Shown here one piece after another: positions 39,017 through 52,129 of a stretch of 64,000 nt of DNA (the stretch's first letter is position 1; every line of letters starts with the position of its first letter). This DNA is from Manduca sexta (Eukaryota > Arthropoda > Insecta > Lepidoptera > Sphingidae), in NCBI RefSeq assembly GCF_014839805.1, contig NC_051140.1, forward strand, positions 15,521,826 to 15,585,825, read 5' to 3'. The position numbers were made by a program, and so were the translations under genes. Under the pieces are notes generated by a model, which was not told where the DNA came from, made no database searches, and saw only the letters and a program-made list of their open reading frames with translations.

Positions 39017-39419
39017 TAAGTCGGACAGCTCAGGAGCCTGCTAATACGATAAGAATATTTATGTCCTATGAAATAATGTACAGCCGTCCCACAAGGACGA
39101 CAAACGACAGAAATCAGCCGAAGAAGCTAATTTCTCCTGCAATTAAACTCAACACTATCACATTAATGAGACTGCAAGCTGAATTGAAGTTTGTAACGCT
39201 ATACAAACTCAGAATTGATTGAGCATATCCAATTCTGACCACTGTTCCAGTCGACACCCCGTGACTTTGATATTCCGCGTTCGGTTTCCTACAAGTATTA
39301 ACTTTAGGTGTGTTTTACATGAAGTAATTAGCGAAATTGTACAGTATTATGATATTAGCTAAGGCCGGTTGACACGTCGGCTTCTATAATAAGAATAGAA
39401 CAAAATATGTTTGTGTATT

Positions 39420-39427
39420 TGTACATA
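39420..39427 (+). promoter_or_regulatory. Pumilio-type element TGTACATA
   Basis: Exact match to UGUANAUA in the predicted 3' UTR. Pumilio proteins bind such sites to repress or destabilise mRNAs. Confidence 0.45.
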
Positions 39428-39635
39428 TCTTATTAAGTTGTAATTCCGTTCCTGTGTACATTGTTTTTATTTTTTTATATTTAATTTGTCGAACGTTTCG
39501 TTTCATAGGAATTGTGATGTGTTCAGAGTTATTCCAGATGTTTTTTTTTTTTTCATTTTGTATATTTTTTGTCGTAGTTTATATCGAGACGAAATGCAAT
39601 AGTAATTTATGTAATAGTTTATAATTCATACAACT

Positions 39636-39643
39636 TGTATATA
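39636..39643 (+). promoter_or_regulatory. Pumilio-type element TGTATATA
   Basis: Exact match to UGUANAUA, second of three in this UTR. Confidence 0.45.
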
Positions 39644-39958
39644 GCTGTTTTAAATTGTGAAGTTAAAGAACTGAATATGAGGATATCGATTTTGTTGTAT
39701 AATAACTGGTCACTAATTGGATTAGTTTATTGAATATTAATATTGATTTGTCACGAAAATTGTAACATAAATTATCAGTATGCAGTTGTAAAATTTAAGA
39801 TATTAAGTGGCCATAAATTACTGTGAGCCGGTGTTTATCAACATTGCAAATGTTCAAAGAAAACAAATGTTTATCGTTCTTGTAACAAAATCACACATTT
39901 TATTTTAGACCTTATGTCTTCATGCAATGTTCACAAACACCATCGCTGATACCCAAAA

Positions 39959-39966
39959 TGTAAATA
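39959..39966 (+). promoter_or_regulatory. Pumilio-type element TGTAAATA
   Basis: Exact match to UGUANAUA, third of three, about 180 bases before the poly(A) signal. Confidence 0.45.
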
Positions 39967-40143
39967 TAAAATTGTAAATGAACACGTAGAGGATAATTGA
40001 CAAATACATTAAGTCTATCGGTATATAAAATTGTAAATTAGTGATCACCGCGAAACAGCCTATAATGATATCCCGTACCTAAATTTTTTTAGTTTTTAAA
40101 AACAAAAAACATTGTGAATTTGTGTATTTTAAATGAAATTGTG

Positions 40144-40149
40144 AATAAA
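40144..40149 (+). terminator. Poly(A) signal AATAAA
   Basis: The only canonical AATAAA I see between the stop codon and this point. It is followed by T-rich sequence (TTTCTTTTTC at about 40168) that could be the downstream element. Confidence 0.7.
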
Positions 40150-40166
40150 TTATCAATATTGATTTA

Positions 40167-43100
40167 CATTTCTTTTTCTCTGACGCCAAATCTCCGCCCG
40201 ACACAAAGCCCATTGAAACAGCAAATTCCCTTTAAATTGAAAATCAAATGAAGTGACCATCCAATTGGATCGTCTTATACACAGTCCGCCATAAGTCACC
40301 GGATCAATTCCGCCATTCCGCAGAAAAAGTCTTCCAAAAGTCGCGCTTATCTTGCGGCAAATTGAAAATGCAGCCGGTCGTGTGATTGTGACGCAACGGG
40401 GACGACGTCGTCGACATATGGACCTATTCAATTTTAATCGCATTTCAGAAGAATGGACATCCGATAAAAGTACCCTATAAAACGGTCCCCGTACGCGACG
40501 ATAGACCTTAGTTAATAAGTTGGTTTTATATGCGGTTTATACCGGACGGATTTAAGGGGATGCGCATTGTTACCACACCAATGTTTGTATTTGATCTTTT
40601 TAAGTTCCACGAAGATTTGCAACATTGGTTTGCGCTTCGCTGGACACGGCATTAAAGGCAGATGTTTATGATTTCGAATCTTTGAAATTGGAATTTCGTA
40701 TCAAACTTTTTACAGCTTCTTGGAATAATTGCGATAAACAAAAGAATACATAGGTAGATGCTTTTTAAAAATGGAACGGTATTTTGTAAAGGATTTCTGA
40801 GACGTGGCGGCATAAGTCACGGCGTACTGGCCGCTTGGCCGGGCCGTCGGTGATAAATGCGCTGCTAGCGCGGGAAAAAATGTCGCGCAACAAAAACTGC
40901 GCCATCACTCTACGCGATTTATTGCACACGGCAACGCTGCGGAATATTCGAGAGGCAACACTTGGCAAATATTCTTACACCAAAAGTGGTATGCGCGTCT
41001 TTACCCCCCGATGTGACGGAACTTCGCACTTCGCTAAATTACGACCGCTAACTTTGCCGCGCGCCAGTACGAATTAAAATATTTGTTTTTCAGGCAAGCT
41101 TGTCATGCCACGGGTTTCGTGTATATTATTTTCTCAATAAAATAAGCGGTAAAGCGTTTTATTCTACGCTAGTCTTTTTATTGCATTAAATGACATTCAT
41201 TTTACAACAAATCTTATTCACATGCAGAATTAGGTACCACTAAATTCGACCAAATAACCTTTAAAGGAAAAAAATGCCAATAGAAATAACACCGCTTATA
41301 ATTAACCTTTTAGATTAACATGAACACTAAAGGAATAATATATTTTGAAACAAGCTCGCAGCAATGCTCCCATTCATTTCAACTTTGCAATTGCTTATGA
41401 AAGATAAAATTAAAATGGTCTATTGTTTTGTCATTTCTGGTTTCCACAGCACTAGGAAGACGTTTGCTTATACTTATGCTAAGTGATATTATGCTGGGAA
41501 TGTAAAAAGGTTTTGAATAAACAAACTCACAAAAGAAAATAACCGGACGCAAAATGCGAGACTTCACAAATCCCTTAAGGATAGCCAGTCATAGAGCGCA
41601 GTGGCTCGTGAGTAAAGGATCGTATACACTTGAGCGGCCGCGGCTATCCGGCTGATCCGGGAATCAATCTCGGACTTAACTTGCGCTTATCTCGCTGACC
41701 CCGCGCGGTGCCGGACGAATGTCACGACACGTTTGATTTGCTTTTGAATTTCGAAGCAACCATTTCTTACTAGCACCACGTTAGGTGTGTCTTTGTATCG
41801 ATTTTAAGAAAATATTGTTTATTGTTGCTTAAATAACTTCTCCATTAAAACAAACATAATTTCAAATATTAATTACCGAGGATGCTTTTTGAATCATAAC
41901 AATTATAACTGATAGGACTAAATAGGCATAAGTACAAGTTTTGGATGCAAAATGAAATGCAGAAATGGCAAGTTGCAATTTAATCACACAGCCAGTATTG
42001 GTGACTTATATCAATTAGGTAATCATTGTATATAAACTTTATTAAAAATATAACCCATTACTTTATTAGTACTGGTGTGGCCAGAATAGTATATGAGCGT
42101 GTAATATGTTTATTGAATAATAAACTCAATAAAATCTTGTATTTGTAGAACAAATCACATCCTTATTTTAGGGGTAATATACTTGGGCTGTGAATTAGCT
42201 GGTCCTGGATTCGAATATGCCGGGCTCGTAGGTATTTTAAATCATTAAATGAGATTGATTTGCTCCCAGAAGAGATGACGTTAGGGAGGCGAGTCTTCGT
42301 CAATGAAAAGCCATATTGTTTTAGAACATATTTTTAAAAATATATAGCGCCAATTCCACATGAAGGTATAACAACAAGTAGAACAAGATAATAGTAGGGC
42401 AAAATAAATAACCTTTTATTACATTCTCATGCATGATAGTATTTGAATGATAAAGCAAAACAATCAGGCATAGAAAACAATGTAAGGGTTCAGTTATTGA
42501 GCTGGTCATTCGTTTTGTTAGTGCCACGTCACTGACTCCGCGAAGTTGCGGGCCTACGTTTATCCGGTTCCAATCAAGTGTGGACTCTGCTTTATTCCGA
42601 TTGCGAAATTGTTACTTGGAGATTTATTATTGATGCAATTACAATAATGTTTCTATTGAGTGTTTTTGAGTGTACCGATACTCACAGTGCTGACTTTTGC
42701 CACTGTACGCTGTATACTGTAAACTTACTACACGCTGTATAATAAATGTCCATAGTTCATAAAGATCCACTATCTAGAGGATTTTAATTTTATGAAGACC
42801 ATTTAGGGAATAATCTTTATAAAGGATAATGCGGTACTAAATGAACAATGTTTATATTTATTTGTCCTTTAGATATTTTTTATGTAAATAGAGCGGTACA
42901 CAACTAGGGAATAAGACGAGCGTGGATCTTGATAAAAGTATAGTAATTTGTGGAATGATTTTTATAGTAGCGACATCTTTTATTACATATTGGAAGTTTT
43001 TACGTTCTGCCAAAGATAGGTTTTATGATTTTAAATTGTAAGTGATATAGTTTTGACAATACATTCGCTTCGCTTTGCTATTGCAAGTTGTTTCTGTATG

Positions 43101-46049
43101 TTACGTATCCCCAGATAATGCTATTCAGTGTCAATGACCATCATAGCAATAAATAGCAAGTAAAATACTGCAATAAATACAAAACAATATCAAAATATGT
43201 CTAATTTGCTATCAAATTATTGCGTTAAATCGTTAGTATGGGTCTACATTTAGATTAACGCGATAATTAATGACATTAGACGTTAGTATAGCCAGGATAA
43301 AAATTTAAGAACAAGTTTATTATACAAAACAGTAAACCCGATAATTAAACATAGTAATAAACGATGACAGTCGCATCGCATGTAAGAATCCGAGAATTTA
43401 CTTCCCAGAACTACTCCTATTAGATAACAGATCAGAGATCATTTAAATTAAACAGGAACGATTAACTGACAGAGTCCTACATAAAATATTCACTTAAAAC
43501 ATGCGACAAACAAAACCGTGGACATCCGTACAGATTTGGTTTTTTAATACTTTATTTATGTACAGGCCGCGTCATAACATTAGATGCGTGTGGGTTTCGT
43601 GTGTCAGTAACTTTATAACACATACACCTGCGCTGGAACGCTTTGTGTAAACCGAACCCTAATACCTGATGGACGGTAATTATTATTTAGTGTAAACGTA
43701 TTGAAGACAGTTTGGGGGAGTAATAATCTTTTTGTGGGGCCGAAGTATGCTAATTGTGCTGTAACGGTCGGAACAAGGCCTCCGGACAGGTGATGTGACA
43801 AAAACTGACGGAGTTTTGATAAAGTGCGTCGTGTCGCGGACGCAAATGTTTCGAGGTAATTAATGTTGATGGGTATACCTTAAGGCATCGGCGAGGAATT
43901 TAGGCAGTTTTTTAGACGACCATTTTGAGGAGTTAAAATATTTTGTTGTAATAAAGATTGTGTGAGCGATAATTTCTATTAAATATTGCTAAATAGATAA
44001 CGTGTCAAAGACCAATCGTTTCAACATTATTATATACTCAAAGAGAATGATCAAAATTTAATTTAATAATTTATTTAAGACAGCAAGGTTTACAATATTC
44101 GACTAAAGTAACCATAATAACTACATTAGTATAAACTGTGTCGCAGTTATTAGGCCCACCACAAGACTTAAAAGATAAACTATTGCCATTCTCAACAATA
44201 TGGAAGCGATATATATTGCTTTTTTATATACAAGAAGTCGAAATTATACTTTTTCAATTTAACTAAAACTAATTAGGTGCGTACAGGTTGCTTTTATGAG
44301 CCGCCTAGCCATTTTAGGAAGAAGCTAATGGTTACCGCCCACGAGACGGATGTACAAAAACGCATAAAGCACGATCAAAATGCATGAAATTTGAATATAA
44401 CATGGTGAATCCACAACAAGCAATACACAGAAAACGTTAAATTGATAAAATTATACCGAGGAGATCGTACACGTCATTACGGATCATTATGAACTTAGAC
44501 AAAAATAAATTAGCAATTAGCCTCATTGTTGTTTCAGAAGTCAAAACAAACACAACGATCCACGTCCATTCGAATAGGTAAGCCCATATTAATATCTGAT
44601 AATCGGCCGTCAGAAAGTCTGAGAATTTGAACTACGCTGTTCTCATTAAACAGGTTTACATTACACATATTTGCTTCACCATGCGAATAAATCAAACCCA
44701 TTTAAATTTAAAACAAACGCGTGCATTGTAATGTGCTTCTACATTTTTGAGATTTCTTTAGTTAAGTATGCATTCGGTTTGGTAATTAACGATTCTGTGG
44801 GGTTCGTTGGCAGTTGTCACAATTTGCATGTCGCCTGTGACTCATGATTAAATACCCGTTGATTTTGTTTCAAAATTTTGACCGGTCGTTTATTATACGG
44901 TATTTTAACGATTTATATTAGTCATCCATGCCCTTGAAGTTTTAATATTACCGAATTCATTGTTAGGAGTTTTAAAATATTGTCATCAACGTATCGTGTT
45001 TAAAATGTATCTAGTTTATTCCTGCGTAATAACATGTTATATCAATATTTCAAGTTAGTTTTAAAATAATTCTTTTGTTATTATGAGAAGTCATGGAGTG
45101 TCTGTCGCCACCATGTCATGACCTTCACGCAAACAAATTGTTCTTCACATTATTCCGTATTGTAAAAACATTTCTATTTGCTTAATCAAAATAGTTATAC
45201 ATCAACATGAATGGTTTCTAAGACTTGTATCATCTAGATTCTGTTACAGTTATTCGTTAACACCTGTTTAATACCAACTCTGACAATTAAAGTTATGGGT
45301 ATAATCCCCATGTAGAGCACCTGTGCCGAAAGTGTGGGTTTATTGCCCCTGATTGCGAGCCTTCCGACCGCACTGGCGGAAGTTTCTCGCACCTTTAGCT
45401 CACAATAGGCTCTTGACCTGGTTACTGTTTTGTTTTGTTAATATAAATAATTTATTTCTTTGCAACGTATTTTTAATCTGATCTAATTATGAGTCGGATA
45501 ATTCTGGGTGGTTGGATTCTAATAAGAGGCTTATTTTTAGCTAAGGCTACGAACGAAGCGATATTAGAACCCAATATATGTAACTGGAATTGAACGACAA
45601 TGTAAAATGCTTTATTCAGCACGTAGGCGAACATAGTTGCACTTATGACAAGTTAGGGTACATGAGAATATTTAATTATTATTTGAAGAGAGTCCCTTAA
45701 TAAGTCTCAGATTAAAGTACGTTTTATTAAATATAGAAACGGAAAAAAAATCAAAATTTTGAAGAGAAAGAAGAGTTTATCGATTATTTTTTTTTATTAT
45801 TGAATATAAGTCTACTTGACGATAGGTACCAAATTTAAACCTATTCTAGGGCATTTATACCATTAAAGAGGCATGTATGTGTATCGGTGTATATATTAGT
45901 ATCAGCTTTAAATTTGCATCTAGTTGAAGTACATCTGAAGGGAAATTTATATTTGTGGATATCTGTCTAAGAACTTCTATTAGGTTAATATGAAAGTTTC
46001 AAATATCAACAGACTTGTTTCTTATACCTACACCAATAACGGTGTTTCC
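40167..46049. other. Downstream intergenic DNA, few repeats
   Basis: No gene can be supported. 40180-40480 and 40800-41080 are balanced-GC, high-complexity stretches that could be downstream enhancers, as could a GC-rich core at 41630-41720. A weak tRNA-box-like GGATTCGAATA near 42210 may be an old SINE. The rest is AT-rich and featureless by eye. Confidence 0.6.
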
Positions 46050-46212
46050 TTCAGCGCTATGACTTGTCCTTCTTTAAACGAGGTTTAAAAAAATCGGTAG
46101 GCAGCGACTTAGCTAAGCCGCTGGTATTGCTTATGTCCATAGGCAACAGTAACCACCTATCATCATAGGGGCTATAACCTTCTCTGGTTTTGGAGGTAAT
46201 AAAAAAATAACA
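46050..46212 (+). repeat. Degenerate Bm1-like lepidopteran SINE
   Basis: The order 'aacgaggtttaaaaa', 'cggtaggcagcgactt', 'gtccataggcaacagtaacc', 'acctatcatca' and an A-rich end after 'ggtaataaaaaaataa' resembles the 3' half of Bm1-type retroelements as I remember them. It is diverged and lacks a clear head or duplicated target site. Confidence 0.45.
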
Positions 46213-48021
46213 TTTGAAAGAACTGAAAGTTTTACTAAACTCTCAATAAAGCTGTAAGTAATGTTTCGAAAGTTACAAAACATGTTCATTTTAATCATAT
46301 TTCAAGCAAGGGTCATCATAGTTTGACATCTGACGTAGACGATAAACTATGATCAAATCTGTATGTTAATATGGAAACTATTGCCTTATATGGATACTTC
46401 GTGGTTAATAAGACTTAGAGTTACAACTGTCGACAGATTCCATGTAGACGATTAGAAACACTAGATATAACTTCACATTTTAGTATTTTAAAAAGTGAAA
46501 GTAGAAAATAGGAGTGTGAATCCTGCGTACTGAGATCAACAAATAAACACTTTGTAGCGAAGAAAAAAAAATCTTCACCGTCTAAAAATAAATTAATTAC
46601 ATCAACTACAAAGCATAAGAGGTATGAGGAACAAAAACATGACTCGATTGAAGTTCAATCGTTTTTCTTAACATGAGAGAGAGAGATAAGAATAAGATTA
46701 GAGTTTTAAAGTCTAGTAAAGATGCATTGTTGTAGAGTAGGATATAGAACTAGAAAGAGAAAAAATTTAAAAACTACATAAAAGGTTTTTAAATATTGTT
46801 CTTTTCTTACCATATGAAGTAGAAATAAGTATGACAATAACATCTAAAGTCTAGTTAAAAATTCATCGCGCAAAAGCGGAATAGAAAAAGCCAAAGAAAC
46901 AGAGACCTTTTAGAAATCCAAAGATAAGTTCAGAAGTCCGTTACACCGTCCAGCTGCCGAAGACGTAGAGATATTTAATATTATACATAACAGAGGCAAT
47001 GAAACGCAACGCGATACGGCGGTTAGGGCAGCTTGTCTGAGATTACAGATGTGTCACCGCGCACGCGTCCCGCGCACCTGAGTCCTTCCAATTAATGCAC
47101 AGAGTGTTCTGTTTAATTATATAGTCAGTTTTAATACTAAGGAGTTTCATCATTTTTTAATAAACTTTGATGGATACAGATTTTTCTCTCCTCACACCCG
47201 CCATTGTTAATTCTGTAAGCCAGGACCGGCAGTGGCACGCATTTTACCAAACCGAGCGGCTCGACAAGTCTCAGGAAACATCAATTCGTCTTTTATGGAA
47301 ATAGTAGTAAACAGAAAAAATATATTTCCTAATACAATAATTTCACATGTATTTATGTAGAAGTGGTTATTATAATTGAATTCTGTCACTATTTTTCTGT
47401 TAAAATATTGTAAATATTACGGTATTTCTCAAGTAAAAGTCGCTGTATATAAAAATATTCATTTCGGATTGAAATAAGTTTCTATAGCTTCCTAGCAACC
47501 GGCTTAATGGCGGTCCGCATATAATATCGTGTAAGCTATTAGTCGAGTTGTAAAATCATTTAACCATCACGTTAACGGTCGGCGAACGTAGAAACAAAAA
47601 GCGAAATTATAAATTTTACTACAGACCTTGGTGAGGAGCACCTTGTTTAAATAAACACACCTGATCGATTTTGTTACTTGCACCTTGCTCCGAATGTGAG
47701 CACCTGTCCCTTTTGTTTCAATCACTTTAACGCTCTCACTCTTACGCTAGGATTTCTAATATAACTTTTATTATTTATTGGATATGTTTGATTTTAGCTT
47801 TATTGTACATATTTTACATTAGGTGATGTCGCACGCGGTTTCAGTTACGCATCGTTTCTTAAAGTCCCATTATGTACTCTTACTGAATAGAATGTAGATA
47901 TATTAATCCACGACATGGTTATGTGCGCCATATTTCATGCAAATATCTTCACAAAGCGATGGCTCCTAAGTAAACTATTGTATCTGAAAAAAATGCGATA
48001 TTCTCCTTTTTACCGTTTATA

Positions 48022-48131
48022 AGTACCGTTTACCATCAAGACCCATTAAAAAAAGTTAGTAAATGATTGTTAATGAAGTTTTTTTCATTTATTAACTTTT
48101 GAATTTAATGGGTTTGGTAGTAAACAGTACC
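48022..48131. mobile_element. Small hairpin MITE with about 45-bp inverted ends
   Basis: The left end (GTACCGTTTACC, then ACCCATTAAA, then AAAGTTAGTAAATGA) is matched by the reverse complement of the right end with a few mismatches and a small indel. An 18-base T-rich loop separates the arms. At 110 bases with no coding capacity it is a non-autonomous hairpin element. The superfamily cannot be assigned because no clean target duplication is visible. Confidence 0.75.
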
Positions 48132-48474
48132 TAGATAACGAAACGCTAAAATATGAATGTCGCAATTTTTCCAGATACGAGAACCATCGAAATATTCATA
48201 TTTGGAATAATACATATGTATAATAACTAGCAAGATTAGTGGGATATAATATTACTAAGATTAAACCTAATAAGATATAAATAAAAAATAAAATTTTATA
48301 ATTAGAAATTGAAATCAAGTTCTGTTAGAGGAAAAATATTTCTGCTACATGCGTAGCGTACACACCTGACGGACAACTAATGATTATTGTGCGCGATGCA
48401 AGCACTTGAATGTACTGCGAGCCAAGCATTGGCACGCGTGCTGCCAGCGACATAGAAAAATTACGGTAGCCTCA

Positions 48475-48556
48475 AGATTTAAACATGGAACACCAAGGTT
48501 TTATATTCTGTGGTTTTATGTTAGATTTAAACATCGAACACCAAGAAGGTTTTATG
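48475..48556 (+). repeat. 48-bp tandem repeat, about 1.7 copies
   Basis: AGATTTAAACATGGAACACC at 48475 recurs as AGATTTAAACATCGAACACC at 48523, followed in both by GGTTTTAT. The frame through it gives a repeated RFKHxTPR peptide, but there is no other sign of coding. Confidence 0.8.
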
Positions 48557-48828
48557 TTAAAGTCAAAAATGTGACAATAAAGCCTTCAACACTTTTAAAA
48601 TAAAAATTAGTATTCATTACTCCAACGCAAATAGCCGACGAATGTATTTTTAGGAATTCGTTGTTTCCAAGTTAATAATTGATAAAAATCAACATAATCA
48701 GCTTTGGAACACGCACCTTATCGAAAACGGTAATAAAAGTAACACGAAAAATACATTATCGAACATCATTCATTAATAATTCATCTGAAATATTTGATTT
48801 GTATATACTACTAATAGAACTAGTATAT

Positions 48829-49073
48829 TGCCTTGGCATTGTAGTTCTATTACGAGCGCGGTACGATACCGCTTTTAGGTCACAGGTTTGAATCCTTGGT
48901 CGGGAAAAGTGATGTTAGAATTTTTTATTAATTATCAGCTCGGAGTCTGGTTGTTGTGCCCGATTTGGCGACAGGCTCGCTCCTTATTATCATGGGACGG
49001 AACATATTGGCTAAAAGTGGGTGCTCTGGATGCTATTTTGTCTACCCTTTCAAGTATGAAGGAGTGATATGTG
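48829..49073 (+). repeat. SINE family A, diverged copy
   Basis: It follows the intact copy at 25585 block by block: B-box-like GGTTTGAATCC at 48885-48895, 'cagctcggagtctgg', 'gtgcccgatttggcgacagg', 'catgggacggaacatattgg' and 'aaaagtgggtgctctgg'. The A box is degraded and the tail lost, so it is older than the intron copy. Open frames here are shadows. Confidence 0.8.
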
Positions 49074-50001
49074 TTTTGTTTTCGTGATAGTAGTTGTAGT
49101 GGACGTATTTTGTGAGTTTTCCCTGATGTTTCTGTCTGCGCTAATGTCTTAAAACTGAGCGTTAGCGTCAGCTCGTATTTTGAATTGTTTCACCTCATTA
49201 AGTGCACGAATATCACTAACATTACAAATTATTTCATACAAGGTAATATACGCCTTATCATAATCGTTTTAAGATCCATATTATACACAGCATGACTCCA
49301 AGCCAATTTTCCATTGACGGTGGTAAGTAGACAAATTTAAACTCAATACATTTTGCTAGAAATTCTTAAATAGTCTGATTTTATATCTGTCCAGATTATA
49401 TTCAACTTAAAAATGAAAATTCGACTCTATGACTAAAGCAGTAGGGTTCCTTATTGCAAAACGATTTTATTTCTCAAGGTGTGAAAATATTCGCCGGCCA
49501 TTCTCGGAGAATGCGACAATTTCGCTTATTGGAATATACAGGACTCGGACTAATGGTTTGTTATTTCTTCATGTATCCAATTAAAATTATTTTTATTGTT
49601 TTAAATATACCTTTGCATTCTTATATTTATCACACAAATACTTTTTGTTAATATCTAAATTACAACCGTTAATATTTATGTTTTAATAGTAAAAAAACAA
49701 ATTCTAATTAATATTCTTATGACATTAGAGACATGTTTTGTGGCATTTTTATCTTGTTGTTTTGGTCCAGTTAAGTAAATATTCTAATCAGAGTGTTCTT
49801 CTAGTAATCATAGATAAGAGGTGCCGCTTTATCTTTTTTATGCGCTTTTTTCCACATATTCTGAATAAATAATATATATCGTGTGACTTTATTATGTTTG
49901 TCAAAAATATTTAGCTCGGAATGACACTGACAAAATTGATCAGACCTCTATTTCTATTCCGTTTAGAGCTATATTATTAACATATCGCATTGACCTTATA
50001 T

Positions 50002-50023
50002 ATATAATGGATATCCATTATAT
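50002..50023. repeat. 22-bp perfect palindrome
   Basis: ATATAATGGAT followed at once by its reverse complement. AT-rich; no function assigned. Confidence 0.85.
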
Positions 50024-50780
50024 TAATGCATTTCAAGTCCATATTCGTCATATGAAATGTTACCAAATATTTTATAACACAGTTACAGACAATTTTTTTT
50101 TTATTCTTTATTAAGGAGCTTGGTCGTTATTTCACGATATGTTCTATGTCGTTAAACAACGGTGTAACAGACAATGTTAGACCTTCCAAATATTACTTTG
50201 ACTTTTCCTACTCTGACATTGGCAAAATCATCTGTCAATAATGGAGTTACTAAAAATTGAAAAGTCAATATGATTTTTGTTGAACTGTCACATTGTTAAT
50301 TAATTGAGAAGTTTCAGTAGATGCGTGTAAAATTTGCATAAACACAACATTCAGTATACTTAAAACAAAAAAAACAAGATACCAAGTCCAGCTTGGAGTA
50401 AATCGAATAAAAAAAATCGATTTTAAGCGATCTGCGCCGGAGTGGATGCAATTAAAGCGTTCCGAGAACCAATGCTGGGAGCACGGAGCCCGCACGAATA
50501 TAACGCGCGTTTGTATGAGTTTAAAATAACTCGCTACAATACATGCACTACTAAATGGCAATTATAAAAATAGTTCACTGAATATCGTATAGATTGACCA
50601 GGAAAATAAAACACTCGCTTTTAGTGCACCGTTTTTGATTTTTCGTTTTAAAGTTAACGTTGTCAGTGATAAAATAATAAATTATCGTATATAAACGGAT
50701 TTAGTTTTAATTAGGAATTACACGAGTTGAAGCAAGAAAAAGACAGAGCGTACAGTATTTTGTGTTTAGAAGAAACCTAT

Positions 50781-51143
50781 CCAGGGCCCTTATTCTGTAT
50801 GATAGTGTAAGCGCGTAACGCGGCCGTGTCATGTTATCTTCGAGAAATGTGCGTGGAATGGTATTCTGTAAGCCAAATCTCTATAGTCCTAAACATGACG
50901 CGTTGTGTTGCGTGCTTGTTACGCACTGTCAAAATAACATGTGAGATAGAGAATAAGGTACCGGGGCCCTTATTCTGTATGATAGTGTAAACGCGTAACG
51001 CGGCCGTGTCATGCTATCTTCGAGAAATGTGCGTGGAATGGTATTCTGTAAGCCAAATTTCTATAGTCCTAAACATGATGCGTTGTGTTACGTGCTTGTT
51101 ACGCACTGTCAAAATAACGTGCGGGATAGAGAATAAGGCCCCA
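50781..51143. mobile_element. Head-to-tail dimer of a 180-bp MITE
   Basis: Two copies of a 180-base unit start at 50781 and 50961. Each begins GGGCCCTTATTCTGTATGATAG, and its end on the other strand begins with a similar CCTTATTCTCTATC, so each unit has imperfect terminal inverted repeats. The interior carries GCGTAACGCGGCCGTGTCATG and its partial counterpart GTGCTTGTTACGCACTG. I count about 11 differences between copies. There is no coding capacity; the short frame at 51006 is incidental. Confidence 0.85.
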
Positions 51144-51226
51144 GTTACAATAAAATACATTACAAGGAGGTTGCGTTCATATTTCTTCAGTCAGTACAAG
51201 AAATTAGTTCCATATATAGCTATTTG

Positions 51227-51701
51227 CTGGTGGTAGGATATATTTTATATCCATCCAGATACCCACCACCGTACACAAGATGTTACAACCCGCCATAGTG
51301 GCCCACGTAAGTGTGTCACCTTCCAAGATCAGCTTGTGTATATCTAGTTCCAACAGGCCGGCATAATTGTGTCGACTGTCGAGAGGTAATCATCTCTCGC
51401 GATTCGAAATTCTATTGGACTCTCCTCCACTTACTATGCGCAGAAGGCTCACTTTGCAGTGGTCGTATAAAAAAGCTACAACATTTCAAGGTTTTCACTA
51501 TCCCGGTCAAGCTATGTACATATGTATTGCATTTGGGACATTGGTTAGTTCCATGTTTCTGGTGTTTGTTCTTTATGTGCTCAGTGAAGAGGCACGTCAC
51601 ATTGTTAATTATACCAATATTACGACATTCTATTTATTATATGCCGTGTATCCTTTGTTGGAGGTCCTTAAATAAATAAAAATAAAAAAATAAATAAAAA
51701 G
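51227..51701 (+). repeat. Dispersed lepidopteran retroelement 3' region with (AAAT)n tail
   Basis: A block starting GCTGGTGGTAGGATAT, running through 'cccgccatagtggcccacg', 'ggccggcataattgtgtcg' and 'ttggaggtccttaaataaat', and ending in an AAAT-rich tail. The first 200 bases recur inverted at 52997-53185. I recognise it as a common dispersed lepidopteran repeat, probably a non-LTR 3' end, but cannot name the family. The 122-codon frame over it shows no known domain. Confidence 0.65.
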
Positions 51702-52129
51702 TAACTGATATCACAGTGAGTATTTCTCGGCAAAACGTTGATAGCGTCTGCGCGTAGTCTGACGTAACCGTGTGCTCATTAGTAATAACGTAAGTAATAA
51801 CTTACTACTTCTTATGATGTTCAGAAATTATGCATTATGCAATGAGCTAGAGACATCATATGTAGTCAGCAATAAAAATATCTGAACAAATTAAAAACCT
51901 CAAAACATTTTGAATTTGATGAAAAATAATAATTTTCTTTCTCTAAAATAAAGTAAACCCTTTTAAGATTATTTTATTGGAGAAAAACGATTTTTGATGC
52001 GGGCAAAGTGTAAAAGCTATTCGAAATTTGAAATTTGTTCAGCTACTTTTGAGGCTGACTGTACCTATAGTGTGTCACAAAATTTTTCGTGTGATAATAA
52101 AGATAAGCCTGTAATTTGGGATTAGTACT

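Larger units (their letters stand above)
39017..40166 (+). other. grn: 3' UTR of the GATA transcription factor
   Basis: About 1.15 kb of AT-rich sequence from the stop codon to just after the AATAAA at 40144-40149. It contains three matches to the Pumilio site TGTANATA (39420, 39636, 39959) and a T-run near 39541-39553. A 69-codon frame starting at 39013 overlaps the stop region and is not considered coding. The exact cleavage site is inferred. Confidence 0.75.

Noticed and set aside
39013..39222. 69-codon frame starting at the stop region of the last exon
   Set aside because: Out of frame with the GATA protein and within the 3' UTR.
51311..51679. 122-codon frame
   Set aside because: Lies wholly inside a dispersed retroelement 3' region with an AAAT tail and has no domain.
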